Shown here: piece after piece, positions 39,700 through 51,060 of the stretch
How the letters are laid out: each line of letters opens with the position of its first letter
Position numbering within the stretch: the stretch's first letter is position 1
NCBI GenBank assembly: GCA_035771165.1
Contig: JAWNZC010000319.1
Span: 1,128,501-1,192,500, forward strand
DNA from: Paragorgia papillata
Taxonomy: Eukaryota > Cnidaria > Anthozoa > Scleralcyonacea > Coralliidae
Direction: 5' to 3'
DNA length: 64,000 nucleotides
Translations under genes and position numbers: made by a program
Notes under the pieces: generated by a model
Seen by the model: the letters and a program-made list of their open reading frames with translations, nothing else
Database searches by the model: none
Told to the model about the DNA's origin: nothing

Positions 39700-40120
39700 G
39701 TATGTTTTTGCTGTACAAGCTGTCGTAAGTTAAATTTCGTAAATTTAGTTTCATAATAACGCTCGATGAAGCCAAAAGTCATCGCTCTCTCAGGTTACAG
39801 ACACTTCTCTCCAACAAATTTCTTATAGACACGAGAAGATTATGAGATTTTTGAGAACTATTTTTATATAATAAACAGAATACATGAATGCTTGGAAATT
39901 TGAAATTTATTTCTCGTGATGACCAAGATGTAATATTTCCTGAACGAGTTGGATGAAGCTAAAAGTCATCGCTCTCTCAGGTTGCAGACACTTCTCTCCA
40001 CCAAATTTCTTAGAGACACGAGAAGATTATGGGATTTTTGAGAACTATTTTTTATATAATAAACATAACAATACATGAATGCTTGAAAATTTGATTGTTG
40101 GCTAAAAAAAATTCGTGTTG
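39700..40120. repeat. Tandem duplication, ~200-bp unit
   Basis: The segment starting GATGAAGCCAAAAGTCATCG at 39766 is repeated at 39953 with small changes. In the B and C units (48208, 57967) only one copy is present. Confidence 0.75.
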
Positions 40121-40274
40121 GCTAAAATATCGTTCGCTTTGCTAACTCGTAAGATATACATTTCCCTTTCCGTGTACACACTAGTGGTCCACGCCCTTTT
40201 TTCCCAGTGTGCACGTGGTGTAGTCAAGTAGCCAATCATATTGCAGTGTTTCTTACTGATATTATTTTAAGTGC

Positions 40275-41124
40275 TTATGAAACGAAAATTAAGTTTGTCT
40301 TATTTGAAAGTATTTTTAAAATGACAAAGTAATATCTTTTGCAGTTTTTTGTTTCCTTGCTTTGTTTTTAAGATATCACAGTTTGTTTTATAAGCGAAAC
40401 TAACCAGTGACGTCACAACGTGTATAATGACTTAACGGGAAAGTTTATATATGAACTTCGTACCCAGGGCCATTTGTAGGGAACTGGGCCAAGATGGCGA
40501 ATAAAACAAAATGGCGGGAACAAATGGCCCTGGTGGAGGCTAGCTCAAAATGCCCAGTATATTGCGCCTTTTATTAACTAGAACTCAGTTCTTTACACAG
40601 TAATTATACCTAATCACACCTAATTATTGCATGGTTTAAAATATAATTTCCCGCGCCGTGTGCAGGAACAACCGACAAGGTCAAAAAAAAAAGATACAAA
40701 ATCAAACCGTCTGATTTACGCCATAAGCTCTTGACCAATCAGAGGCTGAGATAGCCTAGCCTCCACCAGGGCCATTTGTTCCCGCCATCTTGGCCCAGTT
40801 CCCTACAAATGGCCCTGGGTACGAGGTTGGTTCTATATCTTTGCTATTATCAGACGGAATCAATTCGAAGCAATTATGTGTGTGTGTGTTTCTCTTACAA
40901 CAACAAAATATACATTTTCAACTGATTCCGTTTAGTAATAGCAAAGATATATAACCTTTCCCAGTAAGTCATTATGCACGTTGTGATGTCACTGGTTAGT
41001 TTCACATATCAAACAAACTGAAATATCTCAACAACGAAGCAAGGAAACAAAAAACTGCAAAAGATGGTACTCTGTCATTTCAAAAGTACTTTCAAATAAG
41101 ACAAACTTAATTTTCGTTTCATAA
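40275..41124. mobile_element. Foldback element carrying a nested inverted-repeat element
   Basis: Outer arms (TTATGAAACGAAAATTAAGT at 40275 and its complement ending 41124) extend over about 190 bp with mismatches, through AACTAACCAGTGACGTCACA. A second element, 40456-40825, with arms around TACCCAGGGCCATTTGTAGG and CCAAGATGGCG, sits inside next to the left arm. Non-coding. Confidence 0.8.
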
Positions 41125-41299
41125 CCACTTTAAACAGCAGTGTCAACCTAACATTAATTTTAATTAATTCCAAACAATTAAATATTCAAAACATTTTTTT
41201 GTTTAGTTTATATAGTTTCCAGCTGTCTTGTTGTCGCTTTGCTCAATCGAGAGCGATATTATTTAAACAGCAGTGTCAATTCACATCTTTTTGCTTAGT

Positions 41300-41420
41300 T
41301 TATTATATGTATTATATGTAATATTTAAAACATGAGCAGCAGTGTTTTATCAGATTTAAAACACGAGGTGATAGCCGAGTGTTTTAGATCTGATAAAACA
41401 CGTACTGCGAATGTTTTAAA
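41300..41420. mobile_element. Foldback element GTGTTTTATCAGATTTAAAA
   Basis: Arms GTGTTTTATCAGATTTAAAA and TTTTAGATCTGATAAAACAC surround CACGAGGTGATAGCCGAG. Related truncated copies lie at 51320-51360 and 61280-61315, and related termini occur around 49690-49770. Confidence 0.7.
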
Positions 41421-41598
41421 TAGCTTCAAAAACGACCCATTTGGTAAGTTCATTGGCGTAGTAAGTTTGAAAAATAACGTTGTCTAAGCCGAGAAAATCA
41501 AAGCTAAAGTTTATGTAAATCAGGAGGTTTTTCTATCAGATATAAAATCACGGACATGGTACTGATTTCCCTTGTGTTTTCCTCATTAATTATTAATG

Positions 41599-41602
<4 letters not shown>

Positions 41603-41660
<58 letters not shown>
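41603..41660. repeat. (TA)n microsatellite
   Basis: About 28 TA units. Confidence 0.95.
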
Positions 41661-41662
<2 letters not shown>

Positions 41663-41664
41663 AT

Positions 41665-42170
41665 ATATGATGATGATAAAAGTTGTTCTCCGAGTGAACG
41701 AAGCCAATGATGATGATAAAGGAAAATTCGAGTGTAGAATATATACATTTTAAGACATGCACTACACTCGAATTTTCCTTCACCTAAAAATCCCTAGAAC
41801 ATGCTATGTAATCGAGTGAAATGCCCAACATTATAGTACTGATGATGATAAAGCTCAGTAGCTCAGTTGGTAGAGCCTCGGACTACTAAACCGTATTTAA
41901 GACTATGTGCACACGGTAACGTTTCCGAGCGTTTTTGTATTGTTTACTGTTCTCAAGGGAATCGAGAACAATCAGCTCATTACTTGAAACAAAACGAAAA
42001 CGCTCGGAAACGTTACCGTGTGCACATAGCCCAAACCCCTAGCTCAGTTGGTAGAGGGTCGGACTAGTAAACCGAAGGTCGCGGGTTCCAATCCAGCCGC
42101 GGTCAAACAACTTTTCTGTTTGCCCGGTATGGCTTCGTTCACTCGGAGAACAACCTTTATCATCATTAAT
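41665..42170. mobile_element. Inverted-repeat element with a split tRNA-Thr-like SINE inside
   Basis: Outer arms GTTGTTCTCCGAGTGAACGA (41683) and its complement (about 42132) enclose tRNA-like parts: GTAGCTCAGTTGGTAGAGCC at 41860 and a fuller one at 42038-42107 with TAGCTCAGTTGGTAGAGG, anticodon-like AGT and GGGTTCCAATCC. Between them lies a hairpin, 41903-42029, with arms TATGTGCACACGGTAACGTT. The acceptor arms do not pair, so these are SINE heads and not tRNA genes. Confidence 0.65.
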
Positions 42171-42200
42171 TACCCGAGTATCAATTTCCACAATATATAT

Positions 42201-42522
42201 ACAGTGTGCATCAAAAAAATTCGAACCCTTAGAAAATGAATTAGCATTCTTTTCAAACAACCTATTGTAGTAGTTTGAAAGCCCTAAAAGCGCTGCGTTA
42301 TAAATTAATCAGCACATAAGTTAAACGAAGCGAAAAAGCTTTTAAATACTTTCACCATGCATACACTTCAAGTTATCTTAATTTCCCAGGTGTATAAGAC
42401 TGTGTGTTTTACGCATCTGTGGGTTCAGCGAAGTGCTTAGAGCTTTCAAACTACTACAATAGGTTGTTTGAAAAGAATGCTAATTCATTTTTAAGGGTTC
42501 GAATTTTTTTTATACACACTGT
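42201..42522. mobile_element. MITE with ~80-bp inverted ends and TA flanks
   Basis: Ends ACAGTGTGCATCAAAAAAAT and the near complement at 42500-42522 continue through TTCGAACCC, GAATTAGCATTCTTTTCAAA and CAACCTATTGTAGTAGTTTG. They are flanked by TATATA, consistent with TA insertion as in Tc1/mariner-type elements. Confidence 0.8.
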
Positions 42523-42589
42523 ATATATATATATTTCTAAAACTCATTAATAATTCATGAGGAAAATTCAAAAGAAATTAAGGTTTAAT

Positions 42590-42715
42590 CAATGTCTGTT
42601 TACCCCGGTACAGAACTGATATCAGTGCCTGTAAATGTGATACAGAACTGTTTAATAAAACATTCAGTTCTGTATCACATTTACAGACACTGATATCAGT
42701 TCTGTAGCAAGTGTA
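42590..42715. mobile_element. Foldback CAGAACTGATATCAGTG
   Basis: Arms ACAGAACTGATATCAGTGCC (about 42610) and GACACTGATATCAGTTCTGT (about 42687), with an inner pair TGATACAGAACTG and CAGTTCTGTATCA. Confidence 0.75.
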
Positions 42716-42804
42716 CTGTGTACAGACACTTCGCATTCAACTATCTTGAGTAAGGTGCAAACAGTTGTTGAAGAACAACATTTGTTCGGCTATTTATGGC
42801 ACGG

Positions 42805-43178
42805 AGGGACGTAGCCAACGGGAGCCGCGGCTTCCCCCCCCCCCCCCCCCCCCCCCCCGCCTTTTTGATATAAAACGACAGACATGTAACTACAAAACTG
42901 ATGCAATATGAATTGTGTCAGGAAATAAACTGTAAACAGTGTACTCAATCTACTGAGTGTATGCATTTTGAGTATCTATGTGACATTTGCGTGTTTTGAG
43001 TATTTTATATGACGTTTTTTAACCTTTAGAGTCTGTAAAATCCTCCTCCAAAAGCCAGGAAATGGCATTTCAGCGACCCTCGATTTCAAAATTTCCCGGG
43101 GGAGCATGCACCCGGACCCCCTAAAAATGTATTTTGATTTCGCCTCCCTCCCTTTCAAAATCCTGGCTACGTCGCTGA
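42805..43178. mobile_element. MITE with GGACGTAGCCA / TGGCTACGTCG ends
   Basis: Inverted ends GGACGTAGCCAACGGG and CCTGGCTACGTCGC; a run of about 26 C lies at 42834-42858. The interior holds AGGAAATGGCATTTCAGCGA and TTTCCCGGGGGAGCATGC. Related pieces in reverse orientation occur at 50770-51060 and 60690-61010. Confidence 0.75.
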
Positions 43179-43334
43179 TGGCACGTCACTTAGAATTTAA
43201 AATGTGGGACTATAATACTAAATCAAAGCGCATGCTCACATCACTAATTTAATAATCGTAACCTATTAAACCTTACCTCGAAGGTTTATCAGCTCTTAAC
43301 ATGATGTAGTTTTAGCTAACGTAATATACGTTTT

Positions 43335-43445
43335 AGAAGTCATTTACAGAATTCGTGTCCGTTCTGTATCGGGATACAGGCACTCGGCTTCGTCTCGTGT
43401 CTGTATACCCCGATACAGAACGGCCACTCATTCTGTAAATAGTAC
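43335..43445. mobile_element. Foldback GTTCTGTATCGGGATACAG
   Basis: Arms CCGTTCTGTATCGGGATACA and the reverse CCCCGATACAGAACGG surround CACTCGGCTTCGTCTCGTG. Confidence 0.75.
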
Positions 43446-43460
43446 ATATATATATATATA

Positions 43461-43615
43461 TATACTATAAGTGGGCTTACCTCAGATGTTGATGGTCGCT
43501 ACTGTCAGTTTCACGCTGGGCGATCTTCAGGCGTCTCTGAAGATCCTGAAGATCGCCCAGCGTGAAACTGACAGTAGCGACCATCAACATTTGAGGTAAG
43601 CCCACTTATAGTATA
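43461..43615. mobile_element. 71-bp near-perfect hairpin
   Basis: Arms 43461-43531 and 43545-43615 are inverted copies with a single mismatch, around 13 bases. The outer part is TATACTATAAGTGGGCTTAC and the inner end GGGCGATCTTCAGG. It is the cleanest hairpin of the window and must be young or conserved by conversion. Confidence 0.9.
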
Positions 43616-44126
43616 TTCGCTCTATCTTTACGGTATTGAGCACTTTTCGACATTTCGCGAACAACACTTCGTTTGTTTCAATATATATATGTATATATAT
43701 ATATATTATAGCTTAGCAGAAAGTGGAGATACTCTCTCTCATTTTTTTTCTCCGGAATTTAGACTTTTTAAAAATACATGTAAAGTAATTGGTTCTTAAC
43801 TTTTTTTGTCGGTGGATTTTTACTGAACATTAAATCGTCTGGCATTAACCAGAATAAAATAGAAAAAATTCACATCTAAATGAACAACGTGGAATCAGCG
43901 TAATCATTCTCAAAAGTATTCAGCCCACTAATTATATTTTGGAATATGAATAAATCCACTTATATTTTTTTATGAAACAAATGAAACATTGAACACCTTA
44001 ATAATGACCATTTATTCATGAATTTAAATTGTAACATAATACTGAACACATTGGACAACTTCAATAAAACATATATAGCTGTAATATATGATTAATAATT
44101 CATAAAATGGTCAGGTGAAAGTGCTG

Positions 44127-46828
44127 CTATCCCATCGCTGGATAAATGACCTCTCTTCCGGTACGTTCCTTGCTGCATGCACAGCTCGATCCCCAAACAT
44201 TCCAATCACACCCATTCCATCCCCAATCATTCGCGAGGTAAGGTGCAGCCGTTGTTTTGGTCGCACCAGTACTCAGCTTTTTCTCACCATATCTAATACA
44301 CGATACCCCTCTGCAGTTACACCACACACCAACATGATAGTGGCAATCCTCATCGCTATGGCAACCAGATGGTGCTAGGGTACATTGGAACACTGGGTTT
44401 TCTGGGGTGGAGTGTGCAGCATAGTCAAATTTCTGTATCTCTGGTCCACGTTCACCAGCAGGAATGTATGGGCAACCAAAGTTCAAATAACCATCGTAGT
44501 AGTACTGGAGGTTGATGGATCGTACACGTGTGTCACTGTTCCCGCTGATTGCGTTGCTGCGGCGACGCATAATTTGCCAAACTGGTGTGAGGGTGAACTC
44601 TATGGGTGTGGGATTAGTGTTACCTGGAATGAAAATGAAAACTCTATGTCAGTTGGTCAGTCAATTTAGTGCTTAATGGTTGGTTAGTTCGTTGGCTGCC
44701 TGGGGTGTGGTTCGTTGGTTGGTTAGTTAGCTGGTTGATTAGTTGGGTATTAGCTGGTTGGTTGGTTGGTTGGTTAGTTGGTTGGTTGGTTGGTTGGTTG
44801 GTTAGTTGGTTAGCGAGCTGGTTGCTTTGCGGGGATCGCAACTTTATTAAGTGTTTATTCAAATGTTATCTCAATTAAATAATTTACTAACCTTCAGTAA
44901 GGAATTGAACAACAAGTTCACTGGAGCGGTCATAGATGAGTTTGCTTCTAGTTTCAGCCTTACCTACCAGGAAATATAATAATCATGATGGTGATAGTAC
45001 TGATAGTGGTGGTTTTCATGGTGATTGTAATGGTAATGGTGATCGTGATGGTCATGATGATGATGATAGTGATAGTGATATAGTAATTGTGATGGTGATA
45101 ATGATGGCCTTGATAGTGATGATGATGATTCCACTGGTGATGGTGATGATGGTGATAATGTTGGTCTTGATAGCGACGATGACGATTTTGCTGGTGATGA
45201 TTATGGTGACGACGATTTTTATTGTGATGGTGGTGACGACGATGATGGTGATAATAACATTAATTGTACTCTTCTCGTCCAATTAGGATGCAGTGACTAT
45301 TTCCCCTTGCGTATAATAAAGAGTTTAGTAGTCTAGAGAAAAATCAAAAGTACGATACCTCCCCGTACTGTGATTGTACTTGACATTTCACTGTTTGTTG
45401 TCTTCTCGATATCTTCTTGGGTAACACCAGAGCAAGCTGAAACACCCAAGGATTTCACTGGAGATTTTAAAGCAAGCGTAGCGCAAGCTTTGACGGTGAA
45501 CTCAAAAGCCGTGTGCTTCGAGGACTCTTCGGCGAAAGCGTATTGGTCAATACTTGAGCCATACGTCACAGAAGTGATCACGTGGGAACCATGCGTCTGT
45601 AGAAAGGTTTGGTATTTTCTCCAGGATTGCTTATGCCAAGGGTTGGTAATTTTGGTGTTTAGGGCAGCGAAATCTTTCAAGACTCTAGGGTGTAGGTTTG
45701 TTTCGTAAAGACAGTTGGGCAAGAATTGAAGCTCGTAGGCTTTCGTTACCAGGTTCAGAGATGTTCCACTTACGGAACGCTTCCTTCCACTCACTGATTT
45801 AGTCGTGACATCAAGGGAGGCTCCTAGCGTGAAATGGCTTTCATATTCGGCATTTAGGTTTGTTTCGGTTGCAACACTTTTGTAGAACTCTGCGGTGTTT
45901 TTGTAAAAAGATTGATCTTTCTTGGCAATCGCTAGGTCTATTTTCCGCTGACATTGGGATGGAATATTTTGAAAAAAAGTTATTCCGTTTGGAATGGATC
46001 CCAAGAGATCTTCATCTGGAATGTAGATTGACTTTCCAAGAATCGAATGAAAATTTCCTTCTGTCGAATCAACTAAAGTGAGAAAAACAGAGATAGTCGC
46101 ACTTTCTAATCTCTTTCTCTCTTCCCCCTTTTTCTTTTTATTTCTCTTTTCCCATTTTTTCCTCATCTCTCTTTTTGTCTACCTCTTCGTCCCCCCCCCC
46201 CCCATTTTTGTTGTCTCTCCCCATTCTCCCCCGTCATCTTCTCCCATCTCTCCACCGTAATCTTCCTCCACCTCTCGATCCCCGTCACGTCTCTACCTCT
46301 CTTTCGTCATCTTCCCCAAGCTCTTCCTCCACCTTTCCGCCGTCATCTTCTCTCACCTCTCTCTCATCATCTCCCCCCACCTGTCTTTCGTCATCTCCCC
46401 CACCTGTCTTCCATCATCTCCCCCACCTGTCTTTCGTCATCTCCCCCACCTGTCCCACCTGTCCCACCTGTCTTCTGTCATCTCCCCCACCTGCCGTCAT
46501 CTCCCCCACTTGTCTTTCGTCATCTCCCCCCCCTGTCTTTCGTCATCTCCCCCACCTGTCTTTCGTCATCTCCCCCCACCTGTCCCACCTGTCCCACCTC
46601 TCTTCTGTCATCTCCCCCCACCTGTCCCACCTGTCTTCTGTCATCTCCCCCCACCTGTCCCACCTGTCCCACCTGTCCCACCTGTCTTCCGTCATCTCCC
46701 CCCAACCTGTCTTCCGTCATCTCCCCCACTCCCTTATATATCTTCTTTCAAAGTTAACCGAACTCACACTTTAACATGATGGTAACCTGGAGGATAAAAA
46801 TCCAAGATTTTGTCGTCCACACATTCAT
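44127..46828 (-). CDS. MACPF (perforin-like) secreted protein, copy B
   Basis: Four exons join in frame: 46768-46828 (signal peptide), 45359-46072 (MACPF), 44892-44963, 44127-44623; 447 residues. Residues 1-20 have a hydrophobic core WIFILQVTIML. The MACPF signature lies at about residues 181-195 (HGSHVITSVTYGSS, preceded by YQTFLQ). Basic and Ser/Thr-rich stretches at 108-130 could belong to a transmembrane-hairpin segment. The MACPF fold ends near IEFTLTPIW in exon 4. The last about 150 residues carry ten cysteines (GCPY, QC, GC, DC, CNC, SC, GC, SCAC) in a pattern I cannot name. MACPF proteins assemble into membrane pores in immunity, development and cnidarian venom; function here is inferred. 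A polypyrimidine acceptor precedes exon 2; poly(A) signal 44011-44016 (minus). Intact. Confidence 0.88.
44700..44830. repeat. Short (GGTT)n in copy B intron 3
   Basis: About 110 bp of GGTT with AGTTAGCTG interruptions. This is the shortest form of this intron among the copies. Confidence 0.9.
46180..46735. repeat. CT-rich ~18-27 bp repeats in copy B intron 1
   Basis: Units such as TCATCTCCCCCACCTGTC with added CCCACCTGT tandem pieces. Copy C has the same array with rearranged unit order (55960-56500). Confidence 0.9.
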
Positions 46829-48400
46829 TCTAAACAATAATTATGATACAACGTCATCTAAGTAGAAATAAAAACTTTTGAAGCTCAAAAGAGGACCAAC
46901 AACAACTCGGTACTCACACGAGCCTCAAGCTAGCGGTCAACCATGTAAGTTCTTTTTAAATTTCGAGAAACCATTTTTGGTGTGGTGAAATTTTCAAATA
47001 AAGGGACTTTTTGGTGAAGCAGAATTTTCGAGCAATACGATATTTCAATAAAAAATATTTTGGTTGAATATTTCAGTTTTGGGGAACTCGTAGGTAGGCC
47101 ATCCAAGGACCATAACGCGTTTGACCGAATTTAACTTACGTTCTTATTGCAGTGGTGAGGGGCAACGATCTACAGCAACCACAACCCAGTGTGTTTTCTA
47201 TTTTCGTATTTAAACATTATAACTGGTCAACGAATGTTTTCTATTATATATTATACAATACCCTGGGTGCTATGCGTGTTTTCATTGGTTGTTGGCCATG
47301 ATCTATTAGAGGACAGACACATGGTCACGTCAGATCACGTCAGCTGACTTGCTTTTTTCCTTCTTCATGCCCCAAAATCCGGCAAGAGTTTCGACAAAAA
47401 CCTTTTAAATTTTAATTGTATAAAACAAATAGATTCCATTTTTTTGTTGTCTGTTCAGTTATAGATGCACAGAAGACGTCACAACGTGGTAAGAACATCA
47501 GTGACTCACTCGACTGCGTCTCGTGGGCCACTTTTTTGTTCTTACCACGTTGTGACGTCATCTGTGCATCTATAACTGAACAGACAACGGCAAAATGGAA
47601 TCTATTTGTTAACTAGAAACTATAAAACACACGCTATTCTGTACCATCAAATATTTTCTATAAAAAAAATACTATTCAGAAAACGAAAAGGCTTGTTAAT
47701 TTTAGGGACCTTTTCTGAGCAGAAACAGAAGATTTTTTTGGTCTTAAACTGTTTTCCTACGTTGCGAGAATTTTACAAGACAGATTTATAAATCTTTTTA
47801 AGTTTATCACTAGACCTACATTGTATATACCTGAAGAAGACTTCTGAACTGACAATCTTTGCTGTTTTTTCTTCTTTCACGGTTACACGCAGACTGCACC
47901 AACCTCGATGTGGTTCCTGATAAGCAGTTTCAAAGAATTAGCAGTTTGACGGGCGGTGAGTTGTATTTATATAAATTAAACTGTAATCTATATATGTCAA
48001 TCATATTTTGTTGAGTAAACTGTGAATTACTTTGTGTTGATTCATAGAGTCAGCTAGTTAAATAAGTCGGCTATAGCCAATTTTCGCTTAAATTTTATAC
48101 GTTATTAGTGTTTTCAGCTTGAGTTGGTAAAGTATTTTCGTATGTTTTTGCTGTACAAGCTGTCGTAAGTTAAATTTCGTAAATTTCGTTTCATAATAAC
48201 GCTCGATGAAGCCAAAAGTCATCGCTCTCTCAGGTTACAGACACTTCTCTCCAACAAATTTCTTACAGACACGAGAAGATTATGAGATTTTCGAGAACTA
48301 TTTTTATATAATAAACAGAATACATGTATGCTTGGAAATTTGAAATTTATTCCGTCTCGTGTTGACCAAGATGTGATATTTCCTGAACGAGTTGGAGTGT
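46829..48400. other. Spacer upstream of copy B
   Basis: No gene. It matches the copy C spacer (56592-58165) almost base for base. A minus-strand CTCGTGTGAGT near 46915 could be the donor of a 5' untranslated exon; the copy A counterpart reads GCGAGT. The rest is non-coding apart from the hairpin entry at 47424. Confidence 0.4.
47424..47610. mobile_element. Foldback AACAAATAGATTCCATTTT, copy 1
   Basis: Arms of about 65 bp including GTCTGTTCAGTTATAGATGC and GACGTCACAACGTGGTAAGA, with complements at 47535-47610. The identical element in the next unit is at 57185-57372. Confidence 0.85.
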
Positions 48401-48415
48401 TTTACCAGCTGGGGT

Positions 48416-49605
48416 TAGGGGCCGACCATTTGACTTTTGAGGGAGGCGGTTGGGTGATTTCAGATAAAAAAAATCCTGCAAGGTGGTTTGGGACGGGGAA
48501 AAAAGCATGCATTGAATCACAAAGAGAAAAAAATATCCTACATCAAGTTTGAGCAAGAAAAAAATTGCTTCACTTTTCAAAAACAAAGTTGAACTTTAAT
48601 AGTTTATTATTTTAAAAAGTAAACATGTAGGATGGTCTCAATACATTCATCTCTTAAACAATAAACTGTATTATAATAACTGTTATTTTGTTTAAATTTA
48701 TCTATTAAATTTATCTTATATTTTTTTAGTAGTTACAGTAAGTTTGTTTTGGCTCAATGCAGTTGTTCAGCAGGGCCGTATCGAGGGGGTTTGAGACGCC
48801 GGTACACCGGTTTGGGCGCCCAAACCGAGGTGCCCAAAAAATATAAACTATGTACTACAATAAAAAACCCTACAATAATTTAAAAATCACCCTCAGAATG
48901 TTAAAAAAACACATCTCAGAATCCAGGAAATGGCATTTCCGAGACTCTAAATTTCAAAATTTTCGGGGGGGGCATGCCCCCGTACCCCGCTAGAGGGTTC
49001 TCGCGCCTTCAATGCTAGAATATCATCACTGACCGGTGTGCCCAAATAATCTCTGGATATGGCACTGTTCAGAACTACTCTCCTTTACGATTAATATATA
49101 GAACGATGTCTAAAACGAATTAAATGCGTCCAGATCAGATGTTTTATCCATGTGCCCCACACAAATAAAACATCTGTAACCAGTGTCTGATACATGTGTC
49201 GCTTTTCAGACGCATGGAATTTCCAGTAAATGCATAAAAAACTATTCTAATGTATAATTTCGAGCTTCGGTGAAAATATACTATCATCGTATAAAATTAC
49301 AACACGTAATACAATAATACTTTCGTCTGCCAGACTTGCACATTTAAATGCAACGTATAAACAGGGCCTATTTAATAATAAAAGCTCTGAAGAATTGCTT
49401 ATTTACCCGTATCATTGGTGGATAAAAGCTAAACTAAAACTGCTCAAAAAAAAAAGATCTTGCCGAAGCTAAAATGGTGGGGAAAAATTTCACACATAGT
49501 TGCGTCTGAGAAAAAAATATTCTTCAGCAATATGGGTACCGAAAAAAAATTCATGCTCAAACAAGATCACCCCCCCCCCTCAAAAGTCAAATGGTTGGCC
49601 CCTTA
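48416..49605. mobile_element. Inverted-repeat element with nested MITE, copy 1
   Basis: Ends TAGGGGCCGACCATTTGACT (then TTTGAGGG) and CCCTCAAAAGTCAAATGGTT (then GGCCCCTTA) define an element of about 1.2 kb. A MITE at 48771-49067 with ends CAGGGCCGTATCGAGG and GGATATGGCACTG lies inside; it also carries the AGGAAATGGCATTTCC core. Copies: 58178 to about 59367, with inner MITE about 58533-58829. Confidence 0.75.
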
Positions 49606-50090
49606 CAAACACGAGACTAAGTACATGTTGATAGGGAGTCTGTTTATGCTTTCTCGGGTACCAAAATATTTTATGTACTGTTTAATAAACGAGCAGGAGT
49701 GTTTTCTCAGATATAAAGACACGAGGCGAAGCCGAGTGTTTTTATATCTGATAAAACACGAACTGCGAGTTTATTGAACAGCTTCAAAAACGAACCACTT
49801 GGTAAGTTCATTGGCGTAGTAAGTTTGAAAAATAACCTTGTCTAAGCCGAGAAAATCAAAGCTAAATTTTATGTAAATCAGGAGGTATCTTTATCACATA
49901 TAAAGACACGATACGGTCATGATTTTCTTTTGTGTTTTCCTCATGAATTATTAATGGTTTTTGAAAATACTGGTTCACAATGTACCCCTAAAAAGAGGGA
50001 CAACTTATAAATCTCTTGGGGTTCATATAGGTTAAAATCTAACCTGGAACTCACATATAGATATATATATATATAGTTTCTAAAAAAATA

Positions 50091-50536
50091 TCTGTGGGTC
50101 TTGCAGTCTTGAAACCCTACCTAAAAATATCTGTGGGTCTTGCAGTCTTGAAACCCTACCTAAAAATATCTGTGGGTCTTGCAGTCTTGAAACCCTACCT
50201 AAAAATATCTGTGGGTCTTGCAGTCTTGAAACCCTACCTAAAAATATCTGTGGGTCTTGCAGTCTTGAAACCCTACCTAAAAATATCTGTGGGTCTTGCA
50301 GTCTTGAAACCCTACCTAAAAATATCTGTGGGTCTTGCAGTCTTGAAACCCTACCTAAAAATATCTGTGGGTCTTGCAGTCTTGAAACCCTACCTAAAGA
50401 TATCTGTGGGTCTTGCAGTCTTGAAACCCTACCTAAAAATATCTGTGGGTCTTGCAGTCTTGAAACCCTACCTAAAAATATCTGTGGGTCTTGCAGTCTT
50501 GAAACCCTACCTAAAAATATCTGTGGGTCTTGCAGT
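50091..50536. repeat. 39-bp minisatellite, 11 units
   Basis: Eleven nearly identical units beginning TCTGTGGGTCTTGCAGTCTT, plus a partial one. Since 39 is a multiple of three and has no stop in one frame, a long plus-strand frame with a 13-residue repeat (GLAVLKPYLKISV) results; I treat it as spurious. The twin array at 59853-60454 has 15 units. Confidence 0.95.
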
Positions 50537-50549
50537 TGGCCCTACTATA

Positions 50550-50714
50550 GCGCGTTTTCATCTGACGTTACGGCGGCCATATTGGTGTACCAAAACAATG
50601 AAATGGCGGCCATATTGGTGTACGGTGTGGGAATTAGCTCTTTCTTATTCAAATATTTCGTATTGTTTCACCACCCCAATGTGGCCACCGATCACGTGAG
50701 TGAAAACGCTCTAT
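50550..50714. mobile_element. MITE with TATAGMGCGTTTTCA ends, copy 1
   Basis: The left end TATAGCGCGTTTTCATCTGA and the right end CACGTGAGTGAAAACGCTCT (then ATA) are imperfect inverted repeats, with GGCGGCCATATTGGTGTAC occurring twice inside. Copy 2 at 60463-60633. Confidence 0.7.
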
Positions 50715-50766
50715 ACCTTTTGAAACTCGTTTAAATATGTCAAAGCACTAATCTTCAGTACCATAC

Positions 50767-51060
50767 TTTAGCCAGGATTTTGAAAGGGGCATGCTCCCCT
50801 GGAAATTTTGAAATCGAGAGTCGCTGAAATGCCATTTCCTGGTTTTTGGAGGAAGATTTTACAGACTCTAAAGGTTAAAAAACGTCATATAAAATACTCA
50901 AAACACGCAAACGTCACATAGATACTCAAAATGCATACACTCAGTAGATTGAATACACTGTTTACAGTTTATTTCCTGACACAATTCATATTGCATCAGT
51001 TTTGTAGTTACATGTCTGTTGTTTTATATCAAAAGGAGGGGGGAGCCGCGGCTCCCTGAC
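50767..51060. mobile_element. Truncated MITE related to 42805-43178
   Basis: Reverse orientation; starts AGCCAGGATTTTGAAAGG and ends near GGAGCCGCGGCTCCCTGA. It lacks about 33 bp that the copy at 60690-61010 retains (TGGCGAAATAAAAATACATT...). Confidence 0.65.

Noticed and set aside
42038..42107. A functional tRNA-Thr(AGT)
   Set aside because: The D, anticodon and T arms look tRNA-like, but the 5' acceptor strand does not pair with the 3' one and the anticodon stem has a mismatch; it is better as a SINE head.
45333..46166. A 277-codon MACPF frame starting with a Lys/Glu-rich N-terminus
   Set aside because: The first about 31 codons are intron 1 read through; a good acceptor at 46073-46074 and the upstream signal-peptide exon give the better model.
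48328..48552. 74-codon frame, with its copy at 58090-58314
   Set aside because: Spans the end of an inverted-repeat element and is conserved only because the whole unit is duplicated.
50094..50699. 201-codon repeat protein (13-residue unit), and its 253-codon twin at 59856
   Set aside because: Open only because the 39-bp unit is a multiple of three; the frame runs on into a MITE, with no homology and no gene context.
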